A stretch of DNA of 64,000 nucleotides, from assembly GCF_030409335.1 (NCBI RefSeq), contig NZ_JAUFPN010000197.1, positions 154,753-218,752 of the forward strand, given 5' to 3'. Under the pieces are notes generated by a model. That model saw only the letters and a list, made by a program, of their open reading frames with translations. It was not told the origin of the DNA and did not search any database. The stretch is from Paeniroseomonas aquatica (GTDB lineage: Bacteria > Pseudomonadota > Alphaproteobacteria > Acetobacterales > Acetobacteraceae). The position numbers and the translations under genes are program-made. Positions 54,067 through 62,408 of this stretch are shown here, in pieces. Within the stretch, counting starts at the first letter, position 1, and each line of letters begins with the position of its first letter.

Positions 54067-55328
54067 ATCCCGAACTCCGCTGCGAAGCGCTGCGCGACGG
54101 CGCAGGCCTTTCCGAAATCGTCCATCCGCATGGCCTCATGCGGGTTGTGGCTGCCGTGCTGGTTGCGGACGAAGAGCATCCCGGCGGGAATGCCGGTCTG
54201 GGCGAAGGCCGCCGCGTCATGCCCGCCGCCAGACGCCATCACCAGCGCCGGAATGCCGAGCGCCGCGGCGGCGCGGGTGAGCCCGGCCTGCACGCCCGCA
54301 TCCATCGGGCTGGGCCGGCTGCCGCCCTCCGGCCCGAGGTCGAACTTGACCCCGCGCCGCGCCTCGATCTCGGCGACCTTGGCGTAGAGCACCTCGAACA
54401 GCAGGTCGCAGCTGTGCAGGTTCACCGCCCGAACATCGAGCATGAAGGTGGCCTCGCCGGCGATCTTGGTGAAGCCGGCCTCGGCGGTGGTCGCCAGGGT
54501 GCAGAAGGTGCAGACCATGCGGTGGCCCTGGGCCTCCAGCCGGCACCAGGCATCGTCGAGCGCCACGGCCAGGTCGGCGAGCGCGATGGCGGCGTCCTTG
54601 CGATATTTGCGCGGGGTGCCGCCGGAGTGGTTGTACTCGCCGGTGACGCGGCCGGCGCGGAGCCGGCGGCTGCCGGGGATGCCGGTGACGATGCCGACCG
54701 GGATCTCCTCGGCGTCGAGCACCGGCCCCTGCTCGATATGCACCTCGAGATAGGCGGCAACGCTCTCCGGGCCGATGCTCTTCTCGCCGCGCTCGACGAA
54801 GCCGGGGTCGAAGCCCTCGGCCCGCATGGCATCGCGCAGCGGCACGCCATTGTCCATGCGCCGCACCGCGAGGTCGGCGGCCGGCATGGTCCCGAGGGCG
54901 CCGCGGCTGCCGGGGTAGCTGGTGGGGAACCAGGCCCCGGCTTCCTCGGCGCGGATCGCCATGACGGTGATGTCCCGCGCCGGGGTGAAGCCGGCCCGCT
55001 GCATGCCGGCGACCGCCGCGAGCCCGGCCAGCACCCCGGCCGCGCCGTCGAAATTGCCGCCCTGCGCCACGCTGTCGAGGTGGCTGCCGAGGATGACGCG
55101 CTTCGCCGCGCGGTCGGTCCCCGGCAGGGTCAGGAAGAGGTTGCCCACCGGGTCGGCCCTGCTCTCCAGCCCGATCGCCTCTGCCGCATCCTTGACCAGG
55201 GCATGCGCCATGCGCTCCCCCGGCCCATAGGCCTCGCGGGTGATGCCGACCCCGTCGAAGCTGCGGGCCTTGAGCTCCGCAAACAGCTTTTCCGCGAGTT
55301 CGACATCGGGCATCAGATTGGGCAGCAT
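54063..55328 (-). CDS. M20-family N-carbamoyl-L-amino-acid hydrolase / hydantoin utilisation hydrolase
   Basis: The 421-residue protein is a two-zinc amidase/carbamoylase of the M20 family: VGNLFLTLPG, the metal ligand in LGSHLDSVAQGGNFDGAAGV, RAEEAGAWFPTSYPGS (Glu pair), the lid domain with VTGIPGSRRLRAGRVTGEYN and NHSGGTPRKYRKD, and the last ligand in FVRNQHGSHNPHEAM. It would convert the N-carbamoyl amino acid made by HyuAB into the free amino acid, ammonia and CO2. ATG 55328 has AGGAG 7 bases upstream. It overlaps HyuA by 4 bases and lies 57 bases after the SDR gene. Confidence 0.92.
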   Translation of the reverse strand: MLPNLMPDVELAEKLFAELKARSFDGVGITREAYGPGERMAHALVKDAAEAIGLESRADPVGNLFLTLPGTDRAAKRVILGSHLDSVAQGGNFDGAAGVLAGLAAVAGMQRAGFTPARDITVMAIRAEEAGAWFPTSYPGSRGALGTMPAADLAVRRMDNGVPLRDAMRAEGFDPGFVERGEKSIGPESVAAYLEVHIEQGPVLDAEEIPVGIVTGIPGSRRLRAGRVTGEYNHSGGTPRKYRKDAAIALADLAVALDDAWCRLEAQGHRMVCTFCTLATTAEAGFTKIAGEATFMLDVRAVNLHSCDLLFEVLYAKVAEIEARRGVKFDLGPEGGSRPSPMDAGVQAGLTRAAAALGIPALVMASGGGHDAAAFAQTGIPAGMLFVRNQHGSHNPHEAMRMDDFGKACAVAQRFAAEFGI

Positions 55329-55385
55329 CTCTGGTCTCCTGGCGGCGCGGGCCGAGCAAGACCCGCGCCGCGGTGGCAGCCTTGG

Positions 55386-56177
55386 CTAGACCATCCCCCG
55401 CACGCGGCCGCCATCGACCCGGATCATGCTGCCGGTGATATAGGCCCCCTTCTCGCTGGCGAGGAAGGCGCCCATCGGCCCGTAGTCGTCCGGCGTGCCG
55501 AGCCGCCCGGCCGGGATCTCCTCCGAGGCCTTGGCCAGCGCCTCGTCGAAGGAGACGTTCAGCTGCTTCGCCCGCACCGTGGTGGTCTGGGTGACGCGGT
55601 CGGTCAGGATGGTGCCCGGGGCCAGCACGTTCATGGTCACGCCGTCCTTGGCGACCTCGCCCGAGAGCGTCTTCAGCCAGCCCCAGATCGAGGCGCGCAG
55701 CGTGTTGGACAGCGCCAGCGTCGGGATCGGGTGCTGCATGCCGGTGCTGCCGACCACGATGATGCGGCCCCAGCCGCGCTCCCGCATCGCCGGCAGCAGC
55801 CGGTTGGTGATGTGGATGGGCGAGGCGACGATGTGCTGGAACCATTCCTGCAACGCCGGCACCGTGATCTGCGACGCGGTGCAGGGCGGCGGGCCGCCGT
55901 GGTTCAGCACCAGGATGTCGATGCCGCCGAGTGCCGCGACCGCGGCATCGGCCAGCCTGTCCATGTCGGCGAGGGTGGCGACGTCGGCCACCACGCCGCT
56001 CGCGGCGGCGGCGCCCGCCGCCTTCAGCTCGGCCGCTGCCGTATCCAGCCGCCCCTGGTCGCGGCCGCTGATGACGATGCTGGCGCCCTCGGCGGCCAGG
56101 GCATCGGCAATGGAACGCCCGAGCCCCTTGGTGCCGCCCATGACGAGCGCGCGGCGCCCCTTCAATCCCAGATCCAT
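55386..56177 (-). CDS. Short-chain dehydrogenase/reductase-like protein lacking the catalytic Tyr and Lys
   Basis: The 263-residue protein has the Rossmann features of SDRs: cofactor loop GGTKGLGRSIADALA (residues 14-28), LVLNHGGPPP in place of NNAG, Ser144 in VVGSTGM, and PGTILTDRV after strand 6. The catalytic YxxxK is replaced: Ser157 stands where Tyr should be and Arg161 where Lys should be (LALSNTLRASIW). The SDR chemistry must therefore differ or be lost. It is the first gene of the hydantoin operon, and divergent from the 2-hydroxyacid dehydrogenase gene. ATG 56177 is preceded by GGGAG at 10 bases. Confidence 0.85.
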   Translation of the reverse strand: MDLGLKGRRALVMGGTKGLGRSIADALAAEGASIVISGRDQGRLDTAAAELKAAGAAAASGVVADVATLADMDRLADAAVAALGGIDILVLNHGGPPPCTASQITVPALQEWFQHIVASPIHITNRLLPAMRERGWGRIIVVGSTGMQHPIPTLALSNTLRASIWGWLKTLSGEVAKDGVTMNVLAPGTILTDRVTQTTTVRAKQLNVSFDEALAKASEEIPAGRLGTPDDYGPMGAFLASEKGAYITGSMIRVDGGRVRGMV

Positions 56178-56283
56178 GTCCGTCTGCTCCCGTAATGCGT
56201 GGCGCGACCCTGCCTCCGGCCGCCCCGGCTGGCAAGACGGCCGCCGGATTGCTAGGACAGGGGATAATCCGAGGAGACGAACC

Positions 56284-57261
56284 ATGGCGAAGCCCGTCCT
56301 GCTGGTGACCCGCAAGCTGCCCGAGGCGATCGAAGCCCGTGCCTCCCGCGATTACGACGCTAAGCTGAACCCGCGGGATGAGCCCTGGTCCACCGACGGT
56401 GCGGAGATCGCCCGCCGGGCCAAGGAGGCCGGCGCCGTCGGCGTCTTCGGCGCCGCCGGCGACCAGCTGAATGCCGCCTGCATCAAGGCCCTGCCGGACA
56501 GCGTGAAGGTGATCGCCACCTTCAGCGTCGGCTTCGACCATATCGACATCGCCACCGCCAAGGCGCGCGGGATCACGGTGGTGAACACGCCGGAGGTGCT
56601 GAGCTTCGCCACCGCCGAGACCGCCTTCACCCTGATGCTGATGGCCGCCCGCCGGGCCGGGGAGGGGGAGCGGATGGTCCGCGCCGGGCAGTGGAAGGGC
56701 TGGGCGCCGACCCAGCTGCTGGGCGTGACGCTGGAGGGCAAGAAGCTCGGCATCCTCGGCTTCGGCCGGATCGGCCGGGAGCTGGCGGCCATGGCGCGCG
56801 GCTTCCGGATGGAGATCCACTACCGCGACATCCAGAAGCTGCCGCCCGAGGTGGAGCAGGGCGCCATCTACCACGACAACGAGGACAGCTTCCTCGGCGC
56901 CATCGACATCATCTCGATGCATGTGCCGGGCGGCGATGCCAACCGCCATTGGCTGAACGCGGCGCGGCTGGCCAAGATGAAGAAGGGCAGCCTGGTGGTG
57001 AACTCCGGCCGTGGCGTCTCCGTGCACGACGAGTCGCTGATCGCCGCGCTCAAGTCCGGCCATATCCGGGGCGCCGGCCTCGATGTCTACGACGGCGAGC
57101 CGAAGGTGAACCCGGGCTACCTGACGCTCGAGAACGTGGCCCTGCTGCCGCATCTCGGCAGCGCCACCATCGAGGTACGGGACGCCATGGGCAACCGGGC
57201 GCTCGAGAATCTCGACGCGGTGCTGCTGAAGGGGACCGAGCCGCCGCACCGGGTGGCCTAG
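56284..57261 (+). CDS. D-isomer-specific 2-hydroxyacid dehydrogenase (glyoxylate/hydroxypyruvate reductase-like)
   Basis: The 325-residue protein has both halves of the family: the split catalytic domain (VIATFSVGFDHIDIATAKAR, VVNTPEVLSFATAETAFTLM) and the NAD(P) domain with LGILGFGRIGRELAAMARGF. The catalytic triad is present as Arg in VVNSGRGVSVHD, Glu in VYDGEPKVNPG and His in LLPHLGSAT. It reduces glyoxylate, hydroxypyruvate or a related 2-oxo acid. GAGGAG lies 8 bases before ATG 56284. It is divergent from the SDR/hydantoin operon (106-base shared upstream region), and a metallo-hydrolase gene follows. Confidence 0.92.
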   Translation: MAKPVLLVTRKLPEAIEARASRDYDAKLNPRDEPWSTDGAEIARRAKEAGAVGVFGAAGDQLNAACIKALPDSVKVIATFSVGFDHIDIATAKARGITVVNTPEVLSFATAETAFTLMLMAARRAGEGERMVRAGQWKGWAPTQLLGVTLEGKKLGILGFGRIGRELAAMARGFRMEIHYRDIQKLPPEVEQGAIYHDNEDSFLGAIDIISMHVPGGDANRHWLNAARLAKMKKGSLVVNSGRGVSVHDESLIAALKSGHIRGAGLDVYDGEPKVNPGYLTLENVALLPHLGSATIEVRDAMGNRALENLDAVLLKGTEPPHRVA

Positions 57262-57272
57262 GCCGGCGGGAC

Positions 57273-57309
57273 CATGCCATCCTCTCGCCGATTGCGGGAG
57301 GATGGCATG
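57273..57309 (+). promoter_or_regulatory. Long hairpin burying the ribosome binding site and start codon of the next gene
   Basis: CATGCCATCCTC (57273-57284) is perfectly complementary to GAGGATGGCATG (57298-57309). Inside the stem, T/G and CGC/GCG extend it to 16 bp with a CGATT loop. The 3' arm contains the GGGAGG ribosome binding site and the ATG at 57307. Confidence 0.7.
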
Positions 57310-58263
57310 CCGAATTCACGTCGTACTGCGCTGGCCGCGGCGCTTGCCGCGCCGGCGCTGATCCGGGCCACGGGGTCCGAGGCCCAGGCCCAGGCCGCGC
57401 CCCTGCCGCAGGCGCCGGGCTTCTTCCGCTTCGCGGTCGGCGGTTTCACCGTCACCACGGTCTACGACGGCTTCAACCGACGCCCGGTGCAGGGGCTGGT
57501 GCGGAACGCCCCGGTCGAGCGGGTGAGGGAGGTGCTGGCGGAGAGCTTCCTGCCGACCGACACCTACGACGGCGCCTATACCGTCACCTTCGTCGACACC
57601 GGGCGCCAGCTGATCGCCTTCGATGCCGGCACCGGCGGCCAGATGAGCGCGACCGCGGGCCTCGTCCCGGCGAACATGGCCGCGGCGGGGCTGGATCCGG
57701 CGAAGGTCGGGCTGGTGATCGTCACCCACTGCCACCAGGACCATATCCATGGCCTGACCACGCGGGAGGGGACGGCGGTCTTCCCCCACGCCGAGATCGC
57801 CATCGCAGATCGGGAGTGGGACTGGTGGGCCGACCCGGGCAACGAGACCCGTAGCCCGGAGGGACAGCGGGTGAATTTCGCCAATGTCGCCAAGCGCTTC
57901 GCCCCCTACCGGGGCCGCATCCGCCGCTTCGCCCCGGATGCCGAGGTGGTGCCGGGCATCCATGCGATTCCGGCCCATGGTCACACCCCCGGCCACAGCG
58001 TCTTCCACGTCGCCGACGGGCGGGAGGAACTGGCGATCCTGGCCGATACCACGCACCGGCCGGAGCTCTTCGCCCGGCAGCCGGGGCTGCATTCGCTGTT
58101 CGAATTCGACGCCGTCATGGCGGAGGCGGCGCGGCGCCGGGTGCTCGACCGGGTGGCGACGGACCGGGTGAAGGTGGTGGGCTACCATTTCCCCTTCCCC
58201 GCGGCCGGGCATATCGCCCGCGACGGCGAAGGCTACCGCTACGTCGCGGCGGAATGGGCCTGA
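57307..58263 (+). CDS. Exported metallo-beta-lactamase-fold hydrolase
   Basis: The 318-residue protein has a twin-arginine-like signal (NSRRTALAAALAAPALIRAT). The active-site motif is VIVTHCHQDHIHGLTTREG, followed by PAHGHTPGHSVFH, the bridging Asp in LAILADTTHRPEL and VVGYHFPFPAAGH. It is probably an exported lactonase or esterase of unknown substrate. ATG 57307 with GGGAGG upstream is preferred; the in-frame ATG at 57274, on the other arm of the hairpin, would add 11 residues before the signal. It follows the hydroxyacid dehydrogenase gene by 45 bases and is convergent with the EAL gene. Confidence 0.87.
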   Translation: MPNSRRTALAAALAAPALIRATGSEAQAQAAPLPQAPGFFRFAVGGFTVTTVYDGFNRRPVQGLVRNAPVERVREVLAESFLPTDTYDGAYTVTFVDTGRQLIAFDAGTGGQMSATAGLVPANMAAAGLDPAKVGLVIVTHCHQDHIHGLTTREGTAVFPHAEIAIADREWDWWADPGNETRSPEGQRVNFANVAKRFAPYRGRIRRFAPDAEVVPGIHAIPAHGHTPGHSVFHVADGREELAILADTTHRPELFARQPGLHSLFEFDAVMAEAARRRVLDRVATDRVKVVGYHFPFPAAGHIARDGEGYRYVAAEWA

Positions 58264-58299
58264 CCGGCGCCTTGCTGCGACCGCGGCGGGAAGGCCGCG

Positions 58300-59880
58300 T
58301 CAGCGCTGCGGCGGCAGCGGCGCCGGCCGGCCGAAGAGCCACCCCTGGCCGTAGTCCACCCCCAGGTCGCGCATCAGCGCGGCTTCCTCCGGCGTCTCGA
58401 TGTGCTCGGCGACCACCCTGGCGCCAAGGCCGCGGGCCAGGTCGACCATCGCGGCGACGATCGTGCGGTCCTGGCTGCTGCGCATCGCATTGGTGACGTA
58501 GAGGCCGTCGATCTTCACGTAGTCCACCCGCAGGATGCGCAGGTAGCGGAAGGCCGCGGCGCCGGCGCCGAAGTCGTCGATGCAGAGCGGCACGCCGCGC
58601 TCGCGCAGGGCCGCGACCGTGCGCATCGCCTCCGCCTCGTCGTCGATCTCGGCGGTCTCGGTGATCTCGAGCAGCAGGCGCTGGGCCAGCAGCGGCTCGG
58701 CGTCCAGCAGCGCCAGCAGACGGTCGCGGAACCCCGGGCTCTGCAGGGAGAAGCCGGAGAGGTTGGCGGCGATGCGGGTGCCCCGGGCCGTGCGGGCGGC
58801 GCCGCAGACGGCCCCCAGCACGGCCCAGTCCAGCTCCTCGGACAGGCCGATGGTCTCGGCGAAGGTGACGAAGTCCTGCGGGTCCTGGACCGGCGCATCG
58901 GGCTCAGCCTCCGGCCGCAGCAGGGCCTCGTAGTGGTGGGTGTCGCCGGACTGCAGCGCGACGATCGGCTGGAAACTCAGGCTGAAGCGCCGGTCGGCGA
59001 TGGCGCGGCGGAGCCAGTTGCCGCGGGCGCAGGCGGCGGCCACGAAGCCGGAGAGGCCGTCGTCGAAGCCGGCGGCGGCGACCTTCGCCATGCCGCCCTT
59101 GGCGAAGGCGGCCAGGGCATAGCGCAGCGCGCGGGTGGCCTGCATCGGCGTCAGCCCGCTGTCGTCCAGCGGCAGCGCACGGGTGGCGACGGCAGCGGCA
59201 TGTCCGCCATCGGCCAGAATCCGCGCGACCTGTTCGCCCAGCGCCCCGACATCCGCGGCGGAGGCGCAGACGACGCCGAAGCGCCCGCCGCCCAACTCCC
59301 CCGCCAGGCTGTCCGAGCCCAGGCAGTCCGCCAGGCTGCCACGGAGGACGGCATCGATCTCGGCCGCCGGCATGGGGCCGGCGGCCTGGATCTCGAGCAG
59401 GCCCAGGGTGCCGCGCGGCTGGTCGGCTCGGGCTTCCGCCTCCGCGGCCTCGCGCAAGGCCGGGCCATCGGCCAGGTTCGGCCGGACGCCATGGCCGGGC
59501 GTCACGGCGATGGTGAGGCAGAGCCGGTCGGCATCCGGGCCGACCAACCGCAGGCCGCCGATCGAGACCGGCGTGGCCTGGGCATTGGCCAGGCGGTAGC
59601 CGGTCGGCGCCAGCCGGTCCCTGGCGAGCAGGGTATGGAAGCCGAGGTCGAAGCTGGCCCGGTCCGGCAGGGTCACCAGTTCCCGGACGTGGTGGCCGAT
59701 CCAGGCCTCCGGCGGCTGACCGAGCCGGCTCTGGAAGGCGCCGGCGGCGAAGGCGATCCGGCCATCCGGCGAGGCTTCGAGCAGCATCTCGGCCGCGGCC
59801 AGGGCGAAGGTCAGGAAGCGTTCCCGATCTGTCACGCGGCGCTGCGTCGCTGGAGCGAGGGTCGCAGCGTCGGAAACCAT
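58300..59880 (-). CDS. Cyclic di-GMP phosphodiesterase (EAL) with PAS and degenerate GGDEF-like domains
   Basis: The 526-residue soluble protein has an N-terminal PAS-like domain (about 25-130), a middle GGDEF-like domain whose motif is only LGGGRFGVV (about 196-204), and an EAL domain (about 295-520). EAL catalytic residues are all present: Glu318 (YEALLRP), Asn373, Glu405 (ITET), Asp435-Asp436 (DDFG), Lys456 (VKIDG), Glu495 and Gln512. It should hydrolyse cyclic di-GMP. The GGDEF-like part cannot synthesise it but may bind GTP as regulator. ATG 59880 is taken as start. It may counteract the cyclase at 34245. Confidence 0.9.
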   Translation of the reverse strand: MVSDAATLAPATQRRVTDRERFLTFALAAAEMLLEASPDGRIAFAAGAFQSRLGQPPEAWIGHHVRELVTLPDRASFDLGFHTLLARDRLAPTGYRLANAQATPVSIGGLRLVGPDADRLCLTIAVTPGHGVRPNLADGPALREAAEAEARADQPRGTLGLLEIQAAGPMPAAEIDAVLRGSLADCLGSDSLAGELGGGRFGVVCASAADVGALGEQVARILADGGHAAAVATRALPLDDSGLTPMQATRALRYALAAFAKGGMAKVAAAGFDDGLSGFVAAACARGNWLRRAIADRRFSLSFQPIVALQSGDTHHYEALLRPEAEPDAPVQDPQDFVTFAETIGLSEELDWAVLGAVCGAARTARGTRIAANLSGFSLQSPGFRDRLLALLDAEPLLAQRLLLEITETAEIDDEAEAMRTVAALRERGVPLCIDDFGAGAAAFRYLRILRVDYVKIDGLYVTNAMRSSQDRTIVAAMVDLARGLGARVVAEHIETPEEAALMRDLGVDYGQGWLFGRPAPLPPQR

Positions 59881-59986
59881 CGATCTGAACACCCCATCCT
59901 CGGATCGGGTCCAAGGATGGGGGAGGCGGGTTAAGACCGGCTTAAGCCTCGGGAGCCGGCGCCTGGAAGGCTTGCCGGGCCGGGGA

Positions 59987-60517
59987 TCAGGCGGCCATCG
60001 CATCCTCGCCGTCGAGCGTCGCCGCCACGGCGTGGACCACGCTGGCGATGCGGACCGCGGCCTGGACCGCATCCTTCGAGACGCCGTGGCCGACCACGAC
60101 CTTCTCGTGCGATTCCATGCACATGCCGCAGCCGTTGATGGCGGAGACCGCGAGCGACCAAAGCTCGAAGTCCGCCTTCTCGACGCCCGGCTTGGCCATG
60201 ATGTTCATCCGCAGCTTGGCCGGCATGGTCCCGTAGGTGCCGGGCACCAGATGGGTGAAGCGGTAGTAGACGTTGTTCATGCCCATGATGGAGGCGGCCG
60301 CCTTGGCCGCGGTCAGCGCATCCGGGCTCAGCTTCGGGCCGAATTCGGCGACGATGGCGCGGATCACCTCGGTGTTGCGGCTGGCGAGGGCGGAGGCGAT
60401 GAAGGTGCCGGCCCGCTGCTGCTCGGTCAGGGTCGGCTCGGTGGCCAGGCTGCCCAGGTTCAGCTTCTGGTCCTTGGCATAATCGGGCAGGCGGTTGCGC
60501 AGGGCTTCCAGCGACAT
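59987..60517 (-). CDS. ahpD: Alkyl hydroperoxidase AhpD
   Basis: The 176-residue helical protein has the redox motif Cys130-Gly-Met-Cys133 with His137 ([12 protein letters not shown]), at the same positions as in mycobacterial AhpD, and the upstream proton-relay region. AhpD passes electrons to AhpC (with lipoamide systems in known cases) so that AhpC can reduce peroxides. It follows ahpC by 115 bases on the same strand, and oxyR is divergent from ahpC. ATG 60517 has AAGGAA 7 bases upstream; a longer frame lacks family sequence. Confidence 0.93.
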   Translation of the reverse strand: MSLEALRNRLPDYAKDQKLNLGSLATEPTLTEQQRAGTFIASALASRNTEVIRAIVAEFGPKLSPDALTAAKAAASIMGMNNVYYRFTHLVPGTYGTMPAKLRMNIMAKPGVEKADFELWSLAVSAINGCGMCMESHEKVVVGHGVSKDAVQAAVRIASVVHAVAATLDGEDAMAA

Positions 60518-60632
60518 GGCGGGATTCCTTCCAATGGGGTCTGATTGTCGGGGTGGGCGGAGGCGGCCTGGCGGACCGGCTCGGCGCACCCCTCCCGCGC
60601 CGGAGCGCGGGAGGAGGCGGTCGGAAGGGCGA

Positions 60633-61205
60633 TCAGGCCGCTTCGAACAGCTTCTGGGCGTCGAGGGCTTCCTGGCCCTTGGTCCAGTTGCAGGGGCAGA
60701 GCTCGTCGGTCTGCAAAGCGTCGAGCACGCGCAGGACTTCCTGCGGGTTGCGGCCGACGTTCAGGCCATTGGCCGAGGCCCACTGGATGGTGCCGTCCGG
60801 ATCGACGATGAAGGTGGCGCGCAACGGCACGCCGGCGTCCTTGTCGAGGATGCCGAGGGCCTCGGACAGCTCGCGCTTCAGGTCGGCGAGCATCGGGATC
60901 TCGAGGTTGCGGATGTCCTCGTTGTGCACGCGCCAGTTCAGGTGGACGAACTCGCTGTCGGTGCTGACGCCGTAGACCACAGCGTCACGGTCGGCGAACT
61001 CGCCGGCCAGCTTGCCGAAGGCGGCAATTTCGGTCGGGCAGATGAAGGTGAAGTCCTTCGGCCAGAAGAAGACGACCTTCCACTTGCCGGCATCGGTCGC
61101 ATTGGTCATGTCGACGAAGGAGACGCCGGGACCCTTGAGGCCCTCGGCGCCGCCCTTGACGGCGGTCAGGGCGAAGGAGGGAAACTTGTCGCCAACGGTG
61201 AGCAT
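60633..61205 (-). CDS. ahpC: Alkyl hydroperoxide reductase AhpC (2-Cys peroxiredoxin)
   Basis: The 190-residue peroxiredoxin has its peroxidatic Cys56 in [10 protein letters not shown] and a C-terminal CPC (Cys170, Cys172; ELCPCNW) for resolution, as in the AhpC group reduced by AhpD. It breaks down hydrogen and organic peroxides in the cytoplasm. The start at ATG 61205 gives the usual [22 protein letters not shown] lies 9 bases upstream. The promoter region shared with oxyR holds two inverted repeats. Confidence 0.95.
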   Translation of the reverse strand: MLTVGDKFPSFALTAVKGGAEGLKGPGVSFVDMTNATDAGKWKVVFFWPKDFTFICPTEIAAFGKLAGEFADRDAVVYGVSTDSEFVHLNWRVHNEDIRNLEIPMLADLKRELSEALGILDKDAGVPLRATFIVDPDGTIQWASANGLNVGRNPQEVLRVLDALQTDELCPCNWTKGQEALDAQKLFEAA

Positions 61206-61281
61206 GCAGGAGGTCCCTTCGATGTGGGCGCGCATCTCGTACTGCGCTGCACCATATATGGACTCCGCCAGCTCATCGGTC

Positions 61282-61303
61282 TAATGAATAGTTTTTGGCA
61301 TTA
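61282..61303. promoter_or_regulatory. OxyR operator candidate 1
   Basis: Inverted repeat TAATG-N12-CATTA in the AT-rich centre of the ahpC-oxyR intergenic region, about 80 bases before ahpC and 145 before oxyR. It has the spacing of LysR-type sites. Confidence 0.5.
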
Positions 61304-61305
61304 TG

Positions 61306-61324
61306 ATTGAATGCATCGATCAAT
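61306..61324. promoter_or_regulatory. OxyR operator candidate 2
   Basis: Inverted repeat ATTGA-N9-TCAAT, 3 bases from the first repeat. Together they could form the extended tetramer site that OxyR contacts. Confidence 0.45.
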
Positions 61325-61447
61325 AAGGCAGTCTCGTCTCGACCGTGCGGCCGGCGGGCACGAAGGGGAGGCGAGCGCGTCGCTTCCCGCCATGGCGCCC
61401 TGGGGACGCCCCCAACGCGCAGCGCCCATGCCTGATCGCCCCGCCCG

Positions 61448-62377
61448 ATGATCTCCCTGCCCAGCCCGCAGCAGCTCCGCTATCTCCTGGCACTGGCCGA
61501 CCTGGGCCATTTCGGCCGCGCCGCGACGGCCTGCGCGGTCACCCAGTCGACCCTCTCGGCCGGCATCATCGCCCTGGAACGCCAGCTGGATGCGCATCTG
61601 CTGGAACGCGGCACCGCCAAGCGGCCGGTCTTCACGCCGCTGGGACTCGAGGTCGTGAGCCGCGCCCGCACCGCCCTGTCGGCCCTGGAGGCGGTGGCCG
61701 AGACCGCCGCCGCGGCGCGCGACCCGCTCTCGGGCCCGTTGCGGCTCGGGGTCATCCCGACCATCGGCCCCTTCCTCCTGCCGCGGCTGATGCCGGCGCT
61801 GCGCTCCGCCTTCCCGCGGTTGCGGCTGTGGCTGCGGGAGGACCAGACGGAGAGGCTGGTGGCGCAGCTCGAGGCCGGGCGGCTGGACCTGCTGCTGCTG
61901 GCGCTGCCTTGCGCCTGCGGCGATGCCGAGACCCTGCCGATCGCCGCCGACCCCTTCCTCGCGGCGCTGCCGGCCGGGCACCGGCTGGCGGCACGGGACC
62001 GGGTGCCGGTGGGGGCGCTGACCGCGGAGCGCATGCTGCTGCTGGAGGACGGGCATTGCCTGCGGGACCATGCGCTGGATGCCTGTGGCCTGCCGCGCGG
62101 GGTCGTGCCGGCCGAGGATAATTTCGCCGCCACCTCCCTGCATACCCTGGTGCAGATGGTCGCCAGCGGCCTCGGGGTCACCCTGCTGCCGCGGCTGTCG
62201 CTGGAAGGCGGGGTCCTCGCCGGGGCGGCGGTGGAGGTCCGGCCGCTGGCGCTGCCCGATGGGGCCACCGCCCCTCCGAGCCGCAGCCTGGCCCTCGCCT
62301 GGCGGGCCCGCAGCCCGAGGGCCGCGGAATTCCGCAGCCTCGCCCCCGCCATTGCCGCTGCGATCCAGGTGGCATAA
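61448..62377 (+). CDS. oxyR: Hydrogen peroxide-sensing regulator OxyR
   Basis: The 309-residue LysR-family protein carries the OxyR redox pair Cys204 and Cys213 in LLLEDGHCLRDHALDAC, eight residues apart as in E. coli (Cys199/Cys208). The N-terminal helix-turn-helix is GHFGRAATACAVTQSTLSAG. Oxidation to the disulfide switches on peroxide defence genes. It is divergent from ahpC-ahpD, its expected target, with inverted repeats in the 242-base gap. An additional CAC pair (LALPCACGD) is not part of the known switch. Confidence 0.94.
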   Translation: MISLPSPQQLRYLLALADLGHFGRAATACAVTQSTLSAGIIALERQLDAHLLERGTAKRPVFTPLGLEVVSRARTALSALEAVAETAAAARDPLSGPLRLGVIPTIGPFLLPRLMPALRSAFPRLRLWLREDQTERLVAQLEAGRLDLLLLALPCACGDAETLPIAADPFLAALPAGHRLAARDRVPVGALTAERMLLLEDGHCLRDHALDACGLPRGVVPAEDNFAATSLHTLVQMVASGLGVTLLPRLSLEGGVLAGAAVEVRPLALPDGATAPPSRSLALAWRARSPRAAEFRSLAPAIAAAIQVA

Positions 62378-62408
62378 CAGGATTGCAATCCCGGGGAGGC
62401 AGCACGCC

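Noticed and set aside
54217..57249. A 1010-codon open frame on the minus strand
   Set aside because: It is a frame-shifted shadow of the carbamoylase and SDR genes and is antisense to the hydroxyacid dehydrogenase gene.
57289..58263. Treating the ATG at 57274 as the start of the exported metallo-hydrolase
   Set aside because: It would put 11 extra residues before the signal peptide and lies on the 5' arm of the hairpin, while ATG 57307 has a good ribosome binding site.
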